A DNA stretch of 64,000 bases from JBKEDC01 sp047975205 (GCA_047975205.1 JBKEDC010000012.1:1-64000); one strand, 5' to 3'; positions 15,839 to 25,746 are shown, numbered from the stretch's first letter. Numbers and translations: made by a program. The notes: a model not told the origin generated them from the letters alone.

Positions 15839-17185
15839 ATGGAATTAAATGCATTAATGGCTATTACGCCAATCGATGGAAGATATCGCTCAAAAGTTAC
15901 TAATCTCGAAAATTATTTCTCAGAATATGCCTTAATTAAGTATCGAACCTTTGTTGAGGTGGAATATTTTATAGCCCTTTGTGAGCTGCCACTTCCTCAG
16001 TTGAAAGATTTTAATGCCGATTTATTTCCTGCGCTTCGGAACATTGTAAATGAGTTTTCGGTGGAAGATGCGCAACGCATAAAAGATATTGAAAAGGTAA
16101 CAAATCATGATGTTAAAGCTGTTGAATATTTCTTGAAGGAAGAATTCGACAAGCTAAATCTGAATGAATATAAAGAGTTTATCCATTTTGGATTAACATC
16201 CCAAGATATTAATAACACATCAGTTCCAAAATCTATTCAAGATGCTTTGCATGATGAATATCTTCCTGCCATAAATAGTTTAGTAACCAAATTAGATACA
16301 TTGGCTAGTGAATGGCGAGACATTCCTATGTTGGCAAAAACTCATGGACAGCCGGCTTCTCCGACTAACTTGGGGAAAGAAATTCGAGTATTTGCTGAGC
16401 GATTGAAAGTGCAATTAGATCAACTAAAAGCTGTTCGCATCGATGCTAAATTCGGAGGTGCAACCGGTAATTTTAATGCTCATCATATTGCTTATCCATC
16501 TTATGATTGGAAGGCCTTCGGAAATAAATTCCTGAAAGAGCATCTAGAGCTGGAACGTGCACAATATACTACGCAAATTGCTAACTATGATAACCATGCT
16601 TCGATATTCGATGCTTTGAAGCGCATCAATACCATTATTCTGGATTTAGATCGTGACATGTGGACATACATTTCAATGGAATATTTCAAACAGAAAATCA
16701 AAGCAGGCGAGGTTGGTTCATCGGCTATGCCGCATAAAGTAAACCCAATTGACTTCGAGAACTCGGAAGGTAATATTGGTGTGGCAAATGCTTTATTTGA
16801 GCATTTAGCAGCCAAACTGCCTGTTTCGCGTTTACAACGTGATTTGACAGACTCTACAGTGCTCCGAACGATTGGAATGCCTATCGCTCATACTCTGATT
16901 GCCGTATCTTCAACTATGCGCGGTTTAGATAAATTGTTATTAAATGAAGTAGCAATTACTCGCGATTTAGAAAATAACTGGCCGGTTGTAGCTGAGGCTA
17001 TTCAAACAATTCTAAGAAGAGAGGCTTATCCTAATCCTTATGAAGCTTTGCGCGATTTGACCCGAGTAAACAAAAAGATTGATGGACAAGTAGTGCATGA
17101 ATTTATCGATACACTGAATGTGAGTGATGAATTGAAGGAAGAATTAAAAACAATTACGCCTTCAAACTATACCGGAATATTTTAG
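15839..17185 (+). CDS. purB: Adenylosuccinate lyase
   Basis: This 448-residue enzyme of purine synthesis splits SAICAR and adenylosuccinate with release of fumarate. The start is placed at the ATG giving MELNALMAITPIDGRYRSK, because PIDGRYR lies close to the N-terminus throughout the PurB family; a frame beginning 33 bases earlier adds residues without homology. THGQPASPT (near residue 168) and the signature GSSAMPHKVNPIDFEN (near 294) carry the catalytic His and Ser loop. A TATATTAG sequence 28 bases upstream is a weak promoter candidate. It ends in a hairpin before the ABC exporter gene. Confidence 0.95.
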   Translation: MELNALMAITPIDGRYRSKVTNLENYFSEYALIKYRTFVEVEYFIALCELPLPQLKDFNADLFPALRNIVNEFSVEDAQRIKDIEKVTNHDVKAVEYFLKEEFDKLNLNEYKEFIHFGLTSQDINNTSVPKSIQDALHDEYLPAINSLVTKLDTLASEWRDIPMLAKTHGQPASPTNLGKEIRVFAERLKVQLDQLKAVRIDAKFGGATGNFNAHHIAYPSYDWKAFGNKFLKEHLELERAQYTTQIANYDNHASIFDALKRINTIILDLDRDMWTYISMEYFKQKIKAGEVGSSAMPHKVNPIDFENSEGNIGVANALFEHLAAKLPVSRLQRDLTDSTVLRTIGMPIAHTLIAVSSTMRGLDKLLLNEVAITRDLENNWPVVAEAIQTILRREAYPNPYEALRDLTRVNKKIDGQVVHEFIDTLNVSDELKEELKTITPSNYTGIF

Positions 17186-17206
17186 TTTGAAGATACAAAT
17201 AAATTA

Positions 17207-17229
17207 GAGCCAAGATTTCCTCTTGGCTC
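17207..17229 (+). terminator. Hairpin between purB and the ABC exporter
   Basis: GAGCCAAGA pairs perfectly with TCTTGGCTC around a five-base loop. Only a weak T-rich run follows (GTTCTATC), so it may attenuate rather than stop transcription. Confidence 0.55.
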
Positions 17230-17247
17230 GTTCTATCTATAATTAAA

Positions 17248-19071
17248 ATGAAAGATTTATTTAAAATTCTGCAGAGATTCATTACGCCGTATAAATCAAC
17301 CGTATTGTTGAATATACTTTTCAATCTGTTATCGGCTGTTTTTACGGCTTTCTCCTTTGTATTTTTATCTCCTATATTGGGCATATTATTTAACACAGAT
17401 GAAGAAGTACATTCAGTAGTTGATTGGAGTTTTTCTATGGATGCACTAAAACATAATGGAGCATATTACATTACTTACCTGAAAGAAACACAAGGTGCAT
17501 CGACCACCTTGATGTATATCGGAATTTTTATAGTAACTATGGTATTTTTCAAGACTCTGTTTGTGTATCTGTCAAGCTACATGATGATTTTGATTAGAAA
17601 TAATGTAGTCAGAGATATTCGCCAGAAACTATACACCAAAATAGTATCCTTACCTTTAGGTTTCTTTTCTGATGAGCGTAAAGGAGATATTATGGCCAGA
17701 ATGACCAGTGATGTGCAGGAAGTAGAAAGCTCAGTGATGAGCTCACTCGATATGCTATTTAAAAATCCAATATTGATATTAACATCATTGGCCTACATGA
17801 TCTATACCAGTTGGAGCTTGACCATTTTCGTTTTTTTAATGCTTCCCATTGCCGGAACTATTATTGGCAAAATAGGGAAAAGTTTAAAACGAAAATCTAG
17901 GAGAGGTACGAAGAAATTAGGAGAGATACTTTCCGTTATAGAAGAAGATATTACAGGGTTACGTATCATAAAAGCGTTTACTGCCGAGAAGAAAGCAGAA
18001 GCCAGATTTGATGGCGAAATCGAACAATATCGAGAGATTCAGAATGGCGTAATGAGTCGTTATGCTATGGCATCTCCCGTGAGTGAATTCTTGGGAACTT
18101 TTGTTATTGTCATTGTGCTTTGGTTTGGTGGTAATTTAATCATTAGTGGTGGAGCAAACGCTCTTAGTCCGCAAGATTTTATCGTATATATGGTGTTTTT
18201 CTATAACATTATTAATCCGGCAAAAGCATTTTCGAGTGCCTTATATAATGTAGAAAAAGGAATGGCATCAATGGAGCGTATTGATCGGATTCTTTCGGCA
18301 AATAATACAATCGTCGATAGGCAGAAAACAAAAACTAAAACCACTTTTGATAATGAGATCACTTATAACGAAGTAAGCTTTGCTTATCAAAATGATATTG
18401 TGCTGGATAAAGTAAGCTTAACCATTCGAAAAGGGCAAACAATAGCCTTGGTAGGTAAATCGGGTAGCGGAAAAACCACTATGGTTGATTTATTACCTCG
18501 ATTTTGGGATGTCCGGTCAGGAAACATTGCTATTGATGGTATAGATATCCGAGATATGAAGCTTTATGATCTACGTAATTTGATGGGTAACGTAAATCAG
18601 GATGCAATTTTATTCAATGATACAATCTACAATAACATTGCCTTTGGTGTGGAAAATGCTACTCCGAAGTTAGTGGAATCCGCTGCAAAAATTGCGAATG
18701 CACATGAATTTATTATGCATACAGAAAACGGTTATGATACAAATATCGGAGATAGGGGAGACAAACTGTCAGGAGGGCAGAAACAACGTATTTCAATTGC
18801 TCGTGCTATTCTTCGCAATCCTCCGATATTAATTTTAGATGAGGCCACTTCGGCCTTAGACACAGAATCTGAAAAACTAGTACAAGGAGCTTTAGAAAAA
18901 CTAATGAAGGATAGAACCTCGTTGGTTATTGCACATCGTTTATCAACCGTGAAAAATGCAGATCTTATCTGTGTCATGGATAACGGCCGTATTATAGAGT
19001 CGGGAACGCATGAAAAACTATTGGCTGCAAAAGGACAGTATGCTAAATTATATAACATGCAGAATTTGTAG
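17248..19071 (+). CDS. MsbA-like ABC exporter, fused permease and ATPase
   Basis: This 607-residue half-transporter has a six-helix type I exporter membrane domain (about 1-340) and an ATPase domain (about 365-605). Walker A is GKSGSGKTT near residue 402, the Q-loop follows in NVNQDAILF, the signature LSGGQKQR lies near 507 and Walker B ILILDEATSALD near 527. The closest functional class is the lipid-A or multidrug flippase group (MsbA, LmrA); it acts as a homodimer. The substrate cannot be fixed from sequence. It lies behind purB and ahead of a very good terminator. Confidence 0.92.
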   Translation: MKDLFKILQRFITPYKSTVLLNILFNLLSAVFTAFSFVFLSPILGILFNTDEEVHSVVDWSFSMDALKHNGAYYITYLKETQGASTTLMYIGIFIVTMVFFKTLFVYLSSYMMILIRNNVVRDIRQKLYTKIVSLPLGFFSDERKGDIMARMTSDVQEVESSVMSSLDMLFKNPILILTSLAYMIYTSWSLTIFVFLMLPIAGTIIGKIGKSLKRKSRRGTKKLGEILSVIEEDITGLRIIKAFTAEKKAEARFDGEIEQYREIQNGVMSRYAMASPVSEFLGTFVIVIVLWFGGNLIISGGANALSPQDFIVYMVFFYNIINPAKAFSSALYNVEKGMASMERIDRILSANNTIVDRQKTKTKTTFDNEITYNEVSFAYQNDIVLDKVSLTIRKGQTIALVGKSGSGKTTMVDLLPRFWDVRSGNIAIDGIDIRDMKLYDLRNLMGNVNQDAILFNDTIYNNIAFGVENATPKLVESAAKIANAHEFIMHTENGYDTNIGDRGDKLSGGQKQRISIARAILRNPPILILDEATSALDTESEKLVQGALEKLMKDRTSLVIAHRLSTVKNADLICVMDNGRIIESGTHEKLLAAKGQYAKLYNMQNL

Positions 19072-19480
19072 GAGATATTTATTTATCCGGAAGCTTTTAT
19101 TGAATATATAACAACGATGATGATTTAGAAATCCGAAGAAGTAAAATTCTTCGGATTTTTTTGTGAAATTCCTTTTAAGATAGTATTACTCATTGAAAAC
19201 TTTACAACTAGATCTAAACTTCAAAGTAAGGAAATATGCTTTGTGAAAATATATTTTGGCTTAATGGGTTTGTCTTCAATAAATTATGTTTTTTAATTGC
19301 ATCTTATGTAATGTGAAAAATATAATTTTATGGATTATTTTATATGCATTTGTATGGAAATGCCAACATTATTACACTTAATAAAACTTAATCTGTATAA
19401 ATTATATACTATTTAAGTGTTGATTTAATGTAAAATTACTTGTGAAGCGAAAGACTAACTATTAATAAATAATCGTGCAT
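19072..19480 (+). other. Gene-free region after the ABC exporter
   Basis: Apart from the terminator at 19130-19162, this stretch is AT-rich with no open frame or RNA gene that I can support. It includes the presumed promoter region of the decayed leucine-rich-repeat gene, but no clear TAnnTTTG element is present. Confidence 0.6.
19130..19162 (+). terminator. Strong terminator after the ABC exporter
   Basis: AATCCGAAGAA pairs perfectly with TTCTTCGGATT (19147-19157) around a six-base loop and runs into a T-tract ending at 19162. Confidence 0.9.
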
Positions 19481-20595
19481 ATGAGAAAACTTTTATTTTT
19501 ATTACCTATGTTATTTACCTCTTTCTTTGGAGCATCTAATCAGAAACTCTATGGTAGAACTACTGTAGCAACAGATGCAGCTGTTGAAAGCGATGCTAAC
19601 TTCGCATTGCTTTATGCTGTTCCGAAAGAAATAACCTTACCAATGATTACTCCTTTGTGGGAGAATATGTTAATGTAAGTGATCGGATTAACACAACAGC
19701 AAAACAAATATATGATTACACACTAACAGCTGCAGATGTTACGGTGATAGGTGGTGTAATAACTGAATACTTGGTACAGCGGTTGAGTTCGACATACCAA
19801 AGGTTCTTAACGGGCAAACTATTGTAGCTATTGGTGATGCTGCATTCAGTAAGAAAGGAATTGAAAAAGTATATATTCCGAATACAATCAAACGATTTGA
19901 TGCGAATGCATTCAATGATTGTCCGATGCAAGAAATGCAGTTTGAAGAAAATAGCTCTTTTGATGTTTTTAGGGGCATATGCCCTCGGGCGTTACCAAGT
20001 AAGCCCTATTACGCTGCCAACAGATCATCCAACAGATTGTGCTAGCGCATCAAACTGGATAAAAAAACAACCAAACAGAGGTTTAGGTGCCGGGCTTGAC
20101 GGAGAAATTGAAGCAGGCAACAGACCTTATGAGTTTTATCGATCGATAAGAAAGGCAGGCGAATATACACTTACAGCAGATGATGTTACTTTCGCTGATG
20201 GTATTATCTCCGATGTGCTTGTTGAAAAGTAGATTATCGCCGAAACGATTAAAATTCCTAATGAAATTAATGGCACTCCTGTAACTGAATTGGGATATGC
20301 TTCCTTCTGGTTTATAGGGGCTAAAGAGTTTGTAATTCCGGCTTCTTTGGAAATTATTTGAGGAGGTGCATTGGAATAGGTAGGCTTTGAGAATATTTCT
20401 TTTGAGGAAAAATCATCTTTACATACTATTGAAGCTTGGGGCTTTGCAAATGTCGTAACAGGAAATAGTAGTACGTGGACATTTTTGCATGGTATAAGCT
20501 TTGATGTGGCCTATTTATATACATTTTCTAGTATAAGTCCATTAGAAAATACACTTAGGTTTTCGTTAGCATTCGACCTTGGAACCTTATTTTAA
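19481..20595 (+). pseudogene. Decayed BspA-like leucine-rich-repeat surface protein
   Basis: An N-terminal signal peptide (MRKLLFLLPMLFTSFFG) is followed by a frameshift near 19665. The reading then continues as EYVNVSDRINTTAKQIYDYT, with another shift near 19775, into LRR_5-type repeats such as VAIGDAAFSKKGIEKVYIPN (about 19829-19888). A second block with nearly the same YTLTADDVT text restarts at about 20164. It has in-frame stops at 20230, 20359 and 20377 before the final TAA at 20593-20595. BspA-like proteins act in surface adhesion. With at least two frameshifts and three stops the gene is dead. Confidence 0.75.
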
Positions 20596-20774
20596 TTAAG
20601 GATGTAGTTTGCTGTTGAAATGTTCTATTTTGAATTTATTTTTGAAATAGGACATTTTTCATGTGCGGACTTGACTATAAAAGGTAAAAATATCTTAGAG
20701 ATTGGTATTAAATGAAGAATATTTACGCACCTCATTTTTGAATGATAATTTGATAAGTTAAATTTACGAGAGAG

Positions 20775-20804
20775 TAAAAAGCACGAGCAGTAATGCCCGT
20801 GCTT
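20775..20804 (-). terminator. Terminator of the uxaB-uxaA operon
   Basis: On the minus strand AAGCACG..GC pairs with GC..CGTGCTT around a six-base loop, with one mismatch, and TTTTTAC follows. It lies 48 bases behind the uxaA stop. Confidence 0.8.
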
Positions 20805-20851
20805 CCAAATAACAAAAATACTTTTATATCTAACTTTCAAGGTTCAGATCA

Positions 20852-22339
20852 TTATAGGGTAACCCCTGTTTTGAAGATAGCAATTTCTTTGAAACCACTC
20901 TTTTCGTGTTTTAATTTCTCACCCTCAGCAACAGCTTTTAGATATTTTACAAAATCTTGTAAACATTCATCAATAGCCTGATTTTCTACGATACGACCGG
21001 CATTGAAATCAATCCAATTTGATTTTTTCTCAAATAGGGGAGTATTAGTAGAAATCTTCATAGTAGGTATAAAACTACCAAACGGAGTGCCGCGACCGGT
21101 AGTAAACAGCACAATCTGACAGCCACTAAATCCTAGCGATGAAGCAGCTACTAAATCATTACCGGGAGCTTGCAATAGATTAAGTCCATTTTTAACAATT
21201 GGTTCGGCATATTTCAATACATCGACAACAGTTGCCACACCACCTTTTTGGGTACAGCCTAAAGATTTGTCTTCAAGAGTGGTTATACCTCCATTTTTAT
21301 TGCCCGGCGACGGATTCTCATAAACTGGGAGATTGTGACTCAAATAATATTCTTTGAAACCGTTAATCATATCAACAGCTTTTTCAAACACGTCTTTTGT
21401 TTCGCAACGCTCCATGAGTAAATGTTCTGCACCGAACATTTCAGGAACTTCAGTTAGAATGGTAGTTCCTCCCTGAGCAATTAAAAAATCAGAGAATGCA
21501 CCTACTAAAGGATTTGCAGTAATACCTGATAATCCATCAGATCCACCACATTTTAAGCCCACTTTGAGTTTAGAGAATGGCACTTCTTCACGAGTGTCAT
21601 TACGCATGACAGCGTAAATTTCCTCAAATAATTTTAAGCCTTCCTCCACCTCATCTTCCACTTCTTGAGAGACTAAATATTTTATTCGATTTTCGTCATA
21701 ATCTCTGATAAACTCTTTTAATGCTGAAATTTGATTATTCTCACAACCTAGTCCCATGACTAATACACCTCCGGCATTCGGGTGGTTAATTAATTGAGCC
21801 AATGCTTTCTGAGTATTAATATGGTCATCTCCTAATTGAGAGCACCCATAAGCATGTTTAAATACATGGATATCATCAATATCATTAGCGGCATGTTTTT
21901 CTTTGAATAGGCGAATGATTTGCTCTGCTTGTCCGTTAACACAACCTACGGTAGGAACAATCCATAATTCATTGCGAATACCGACATTGCCATTACTACG
22001 CTTGTAACCTTTAAATGTAAGGTTCTGATTTTTGTAAGCAACCTCCTGAAATTTAGGATTGTACTCATAGCAGACAGTACCCGATAGATTTGTTTTCACG
22101 TTTTCGACGTGTACTTTATCACCGACAGGAATATTACAAGTTGCATGGCCAATAGGAGAACCATATTTTATAATATTTTCGCCTTCAGCAATTGTTTGAA
22201 GTGATATTTTATGACCGCGACCAACAGCATTGACCAATTCAATTGTTTGATCATCAATTATAATTTTATCGCCCTTGTTGTAATCTTTAAGTGCGATAAT
22301 AACATTGTCGATCGGATTAATTCTAATATAATCTGCCAT
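20852..22339 (-). CDS. uxaA: Altronate hydrolase (dehydratase)
   Basis: This 495-residue UxaA converts D-altronate to 2-keto-3-deoxygluconate in galacturonate breakdown. The N-terminal SAF-like domain (about 1-95) is followed by the large catalytic domain. Family segments include GYKRSNGNVGIRNELWIVPT (109-128), HAYGCSQLGDDH, GLGCENNQI and the cysteine-bearing LKCGGSDGLSGITANP. These cysteines hold iron in the family. It lies 52 bases after uxaB on the same strand and shares its promoter. uxaC and the KDG kinase and aldolase genes are not in the window. Confidence 0.95.
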   Translation of the reverse strand: MADYIRINPIDNVIIALKDYNKGDKIIIDDQTIELVNAVGRGHKISLQTIAEGENIIKYGSPIGHATCNIPVGDKVHVENVKTNLSGTVCYEYNPKFQEVAYKNQNLTFKGYKRSNGNVGIRNELWIVPTVGCVNGQAEQIIRLFKEKHAANDIDDIHVFKHAYGCSQLGDDHINTQKALAQLINHPNAGGVLVMGLGCENNQISALKEFIRDYDENRIKYLVSQEVEDEVEEGLKLFEEIYAVMRNDTREEVPFSKLKVGLKCGGSDGLSGITANPLVGAFSDFLIAQGGTTILTEVPEMFGAEHLLMERCETKDVFEKAVDMINGFKEYYLSHNLPVYENPSPGNKNGGITTLEDKSLGCTQKGGVATVVDVLKYAEPIVKNGLNLLQAPGNDLVAASSLGFSGCQIVLFTTGRGTPFGSFIPTMKISTNTPLFEKKSNWIDFNAGRIVENQAIDECLQDFVKYLKAVAEGEKLKHEKSGFKEIAIFKTGVTL

Positions 22340-22391
22340 AATTATGGAGCTTAATAAATTGTTTTCAGTATTTATTTCAATTGAAGTGGAA

Positions 22392-23837
22392 TTAAAGAAC
22401 AGCCTTGATAGCTTCTTTCATGCCCTTTGTTTGAATGTCATACAAGTATGAGCTAACAGCAGCAGTTAAACCGGTTACTTCATTAAGATTGCGTTTCCAT
22501 ACTTTATCAAGAGCTAAGGTGTCTTTCACTAATTTAGCAATACCCGTTTCCGTACCATCACAAGCAGCCCAAGCCTCCTTATAAAAGTCTAGAATCCACT
22601 GATCATCGCTTACTTTGAATGTTTTACCCTCGTTCTCGCCTTTATTAAAAGCAATCATGGCTGCTAAAGAGAAAGTTAATTTCTTAGGTAATTCACCTTT
22701 AGCATCTAAGTATTTCAATAAAGAAGGAAGATCACGAGTTTCCCATTTACTCATTCCGTTCAAGGAGATACTCATCCATTCATGACGGATGTAAGGATTT
22801 GAGAATCGCTCTAAAATTTTATCGGCAAATTTAGTTAATTCCTCTTCCGCTCCGTTTAATGTTTCCAACACTTCATCGTAAATCATGCCACGCATGAATT
22901 TACCCAATACTTCGTGTTCGTAGGCTTCTTTTACTGTTTCAATACCATAAAGATATGAAGTGGCATAGGTACCGGTGTGTGCACCATTTAGCACAGCTAC
23001 TTTTTGTTCGCGGAAAGTGGTCATATCTTCCACAAATTTAACTTCTAATCCGGCTTTATCGGCAGGGAACTCAGCAGCCACCCATTCAGGAGCTTCAATA
23101 ACCCAAAGGTGAAAATATTCACCAACCACAACCAAGTTATCTTCATAACCTAGTTCAGCTTGAATTTCTTTAATGTCTTCACGAGGAAATCCGGGAACAA
23201 TTCGATCAACCAAAGAGTTACAGAAAGCACAAGCATCATTCAACCAAGTAACAAATTCGTCGCCCAGCTTCCAATTTGCAGCATGTTGAAGTACATATTT
23301 CTTCAACATGTCTCCATTGCGATCGATTAGTTCACAAGCAATAATGATTAGGCCTTTATCTTTAGCACCATCAAAAGCTTTGAAACGATTGTAAAGCAAA
23401 GCTGTCATTTTACCGGGGAACGAGTTCTGTGGTTCCATATCCAAAGTATCGTTACCATCCCAACTAATGCCTGCCTCGGTTGTATTTGAGATTACGAAGC
23501 GAAGTTCCGGATTCAAAATAGCTTCTTGATAAGCTTTATATTCGCTGTAAGGGTTAATCCCTTTGTTGATACAATTAATAAAGTTGTATTCTTTTACTGC
23601 CTGGCCATCTTTCATGCCCTTCAAATATACGTGGTAAAGACCATCTTGAGCATTAAGCATATCAATCATACCCGTAGCTAAAGGCTGCACAACATCAACG
23701 CCGGTATTGAAATTCGCTTTGTTGTTCATATCTTGAATAATCCAATCAACGAATGCACGAAGAAAGTTACCTTCTCCGAATTGAAGAACTCGACTAGGAT
23801 ATGTTGCACACGTTTTGGTATTTCTATTTAATTCCAT
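22392..23837 (-). CDS. uxaB: Tagaturonate reductase (altronate oxidoreductase)
   Basis: This 481-residue enzyme of the mannitol dehydrogenase family reduces D-tagaturonate to D-altronate with NADH. The N-terminal nucleotide-binding segment VLQFGEGNFLRAFVDW (17-32) is characteristic. AVLNGAHTGTYATSYLYG near residues 282-299 supplies the catalytic K/N-x-x-H region (here VAVLNGAHT), as in mannitol dehydrogenases. It is the first gene of the uxaBA operon. Upstream lies an 18-base imperfect palindrome that may be a LacI-type operator, fitting induction by hexuronates; no regulator gene is nearby. Confidence 0.94.
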   Translation of the reverse strand: MELNRNTKTCATYPSRVLQFGEGNFLRAFVDWIIQDMNNKANFNTGVDVVQPLATGMIDMLNAQDGLYHVYLKGMKDGQAVKEYNFINCINKGINPYSEYKAYQEAILNPELRFVISNTTEAGISWDGNDTLDMEPQNSFPGKMTALLYNRFKAFDGAKDKGLIIIACELIDRNGDMLKKYVLQHAANWKLGDEFVTWLNDACAFCNSLVDRIVPGFPREDIKEIQAELGYEDNLVVVGEYFHLWVIEAPEWVAAEFPADKAGLEVKFVEDMTTFREQKVAVLNGAHTGTYATSYLYGIETVKEAYEHEVLGKFMRGMIYDEVLETLNGAEEELTKFADKILERFSNPYIRHEWMSISLNGMSKWETRDLPSLLKYLDAKGELPKKLTFSLAAMIAFNKGENEGKTFKVSDDQWILDFYKEAWAACDGTETGIAKLVKDTLALDKVWKRNLNEVTGLTAAVSSYLYDIQTKGMKEAIKAVL

Positions 23838-23919
23838 GATGTAATATTTATATATGTGATTTTTTATTCAAAAAAATAATCTGAATCATTTATTCATTTG
23901 CGAATGTATGAAAAAAATT

Positions 23920-23937
23920 ATGCAATCGATTACGCAT
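23920..23937 (-). promoter_or_regulatory. Putative LacI-family operator upstream of uxaBA
   Basis: ATGCAATCGATTACGCAT is an imperfect palindrome built on AATCGATT with ATGC/GCAT flanks and the central CG step typical of LacI-type operators. It lies 83-100 bases before the uxaB start codon. The assignment is by pattern only. Confidence 0.4.
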
Positions 23938-24230
23938 TTAAAAATATTATGGAATTTCTTCTTGAAATTTTGCCGTATGATTTGATTGCTAGATAGTTGT
24001 ATTGTTTTTGATATTGAAAAATAAAAAATGAATTTTTAATTACTCTTTCTGGAATAAGAAACTTGAGTGAGCTGACGAAAGATAAATTTGATTTTCATTT
24101 TGAATGATATCCGGAGTGATTCTATTTGATGGAACACCTGATTTAAAATCAGAGCAATATATTTTGTGAATTGTACGGATAAGTATTCTATGCTTCATAC
24201 TTTCCAACGGATGGACCCGAGAAACATAAG

Positions 24231-24261
24231 TTGCTTCAAATCTCATAGAGATTTGAAGCAA
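24231..24261. repeat. Perfect 13-base inverted repeat
   Basis: TTGCTTCAAATCT pairs perfectly with AGATTTGAAGCAA across a five-base spacer (CATAG). It is followed by an A-run and then TTTT on the plus strand, and is not placed behind any gene in a way that fits an ordinary terminator. Confidence 0.7.
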
Positions 24262-24451
24262 AAAAAGATTTTAGAGCTTATATTCGTTCACAGATAACCT
24301 TTCAAATGTATTTTTGATTGTTTATATCATCGAGAAATCGCATAAAAATACATAATAGAGCTTATTTTTATTTGCAAACTTAATTGACAATATCTTTATT
24401 TATCTGTATTATAGCTAATTGTAATATTGTGTTGAAAGATAATTTGTTGTA

Positions 24452-24459
24452 TAGATTTG
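24452..24459 (+). promoter_or_regulatory. Candidate -7 element for nth
   Basis: TAGATTTG matches TAnnTTTG; a TTG 17 bases upstream (24432-24434) could be the -33 element. The leader to the nth ATG would be about 55 bases. Confidence 0.4.
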
Positions 24460-24520
24460 CATTTTTGATTCTTATTTGCCTTATTTACATCATTAGTTTA
24501 GTTTCATGTTATAAAATGTC

Positions 24521-25177
24521 ATGCAAAAAAAAGAACGATACGAAAAGGTAATAGCTTATTTCCAAAAAGAAATGCCGGTAGCAGAAACAGAGTTACATTA
24601 TACTAACCCCTATGAGCTTTTAGTGGCAGTTATACTCTCGGCTCAGTGCACAGATAAGCGGGTAAATATGGTTACTCCCGAATTATTTAGGCGTTTTCCA
24701 AAACCTGAGCTTTTAGCAGAGGTGGAACCTGCGGAAGTATTCGATTACATTCGTTCGATAAGTTATCCGAACAATAAAGCAAAACATTTAGTGGGTATGG
24801 CTAAAATGTTGGTGGAAGATTTTAATACCATAGTTCCCGATGATGTGAAGGAACTTCAAAAGATGCCGGGAGTGGGAAGAAAAACGGCTAACGTTATTGC
24901 TTCAGTTATTTATGAAAAGCCTGCTTTTGCTGTTGATACCCATGTCTTTAGAGTGTCGGCAAGAATTGGTTTATCAACAAACGCAAAAACACCGTTGGAA
25001 ACTGAAAAGCAGCTTATGAGGTATTTCCCCGCTGAAATGGTACCTTTGGCTCATCATTGGCTTATTTTGCATGGTAGATATGTCTGTATGGCCAGAAATC
25101 CGAAATGTAAAAAGTGTAGGCTAAAAGACTATTGTAAATATTACGCTAAAGAAGTAGCTAAAGACGAATCACTATAA
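24521..25177 (+). CDS. nth: Endonuclease III
   Basis: This 218-residue DNA glycosylase/AP lyase removes oxidised pyrimidines. The helix-hairpin-helix LQKMPGVGRKTANVIASV (112-129) holds the catalytic Lys121, and VDTHVFRV holds the catalytic Asp139. The C-terminal cysteines 189, 196, 199 and 205 give the C-x6-C-x2-C-x5-C pattern that binds a [4Fe-4S] cluster, so the enzyme is complete. It heads a plus-strand group with a DUF4924 gene (14 bases downstream) and a GH16 gene. Confidence 0.96.
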   Translation: MQKKERYEKVIAYFQKEMPVAETELHYTNPYELLVAVILSAQCTDKRVNMVTPELFRRFPKPELLAEVEPAEVFDYIRSISYPNNKAKHLVGMAKMLVEDFNTIVPDDVKELQKMPGVGRKTANVIASVIYEKPAFAVDTHVFRVSARIGLSTNAKTPLETEKQLMRYFPAEMVPLAHHWLILHGRYVCMARNPKCKKCRLKDYCKYYAKEVAKDESL

Positions 25178-25191
25178 AACACACACACTTA

Positions 25192-25737
25192 ATGTTAATT
25201 GCGCAAGAGAAAAGGAAAACAAATATTGCTGAGTATATTCTCTACATTTGGCAGTTGGAAGATTTGATACGGGCCTTCCATTTTGAAATGGAAAAAATAG
25301 GTTCTGCATTAGCTACTCAGTTTGATGTTGATGCCGACAAACAAATTGAAATTTACGAATATTATAAGAATATGATGCTCCTTATGCAGAAGGAAAAAGT
25401 GCAACAAGCAGGTCATATTCAAGCTATCGTGAACGTAGCCGATGATGTAAATGATTTTCATCATCGCTTATTAAAGTCAGGGAAAGATATACCTTATGTT
25501 TCGCTATATCAGTTAGCTAAACCTATACTCGATGAGTTTCGTTTGAAGAGTAATAATGTTGACCAACATGATGTTGAAACAGCTTTAAATTTACTCTATG
25601 GTTTAATGATGCTCAAACTACAGCATAAGGAGATAACAAAACCTACTTTAGAAGCAAGTAAGCATATTAGTAAGATGTTGGCTCATCTTTCTGCACAATA
25701 TAAGCGTTATGAAGAAAACCTTTTAGAATTAGACTAA
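25192..25737 (+). CDS. DUF4924 protein
   Basis: This 181-residue helical protein begins MLIAQEKRKTNIAEYILYIW, the hallmark of the Bacteroidetes family DUF4924. It has no signal peptide or membrane helix, and most of its length is predicted helix with many charged residues. No function is known. It lies 14 bases after nth and runs straight into the GH16 gene, so the three may share one transcript, although the GH16 product is exported. Confidence 0.82.
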   Translation: MLIAQEKRKTNIAEYILYIWQLEDLIRAFHFEMEKIGSALATQFDVDADKQIEIYEYYKNMMLLMQKEKVQQAGHIQAIVNVADDVNDFHHRLLKSGKDIPYVSLYQLAKPILDEFRLKSNNVDQHDVETALNLLYGLMMLKLQHKEITKPTLEASKHISKMLAHLSAQYKRYEENLLELD

Positions 25738-25746
25738 GTGAAAGGG

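Larger units (their letters stand above)
23838..24520 (+). other. Long gene-free region between uxaB and nth
   Basis: This 683-base AT-rich stretch contains the putative uxaBA operator (23920-23937), a perfect 13-base inverted repeat (24231-24261) and the nth promoter candidate (24452). Some short frames have protein-like runs, for example YFPTDGPEKHKLLQIS near 24198-24245, but stops interrupt them and no family is recognised. It may include a decayed gene. Confidence 0.5.

Noticed and set aside
24040..24261. A 73-codon minus-strand frame in the uxaB-nth gap
   Set aside because: It overlaps the perfect inverted repeat, has no family likeness and no promoter or usual codon pattern; it is probably chance.
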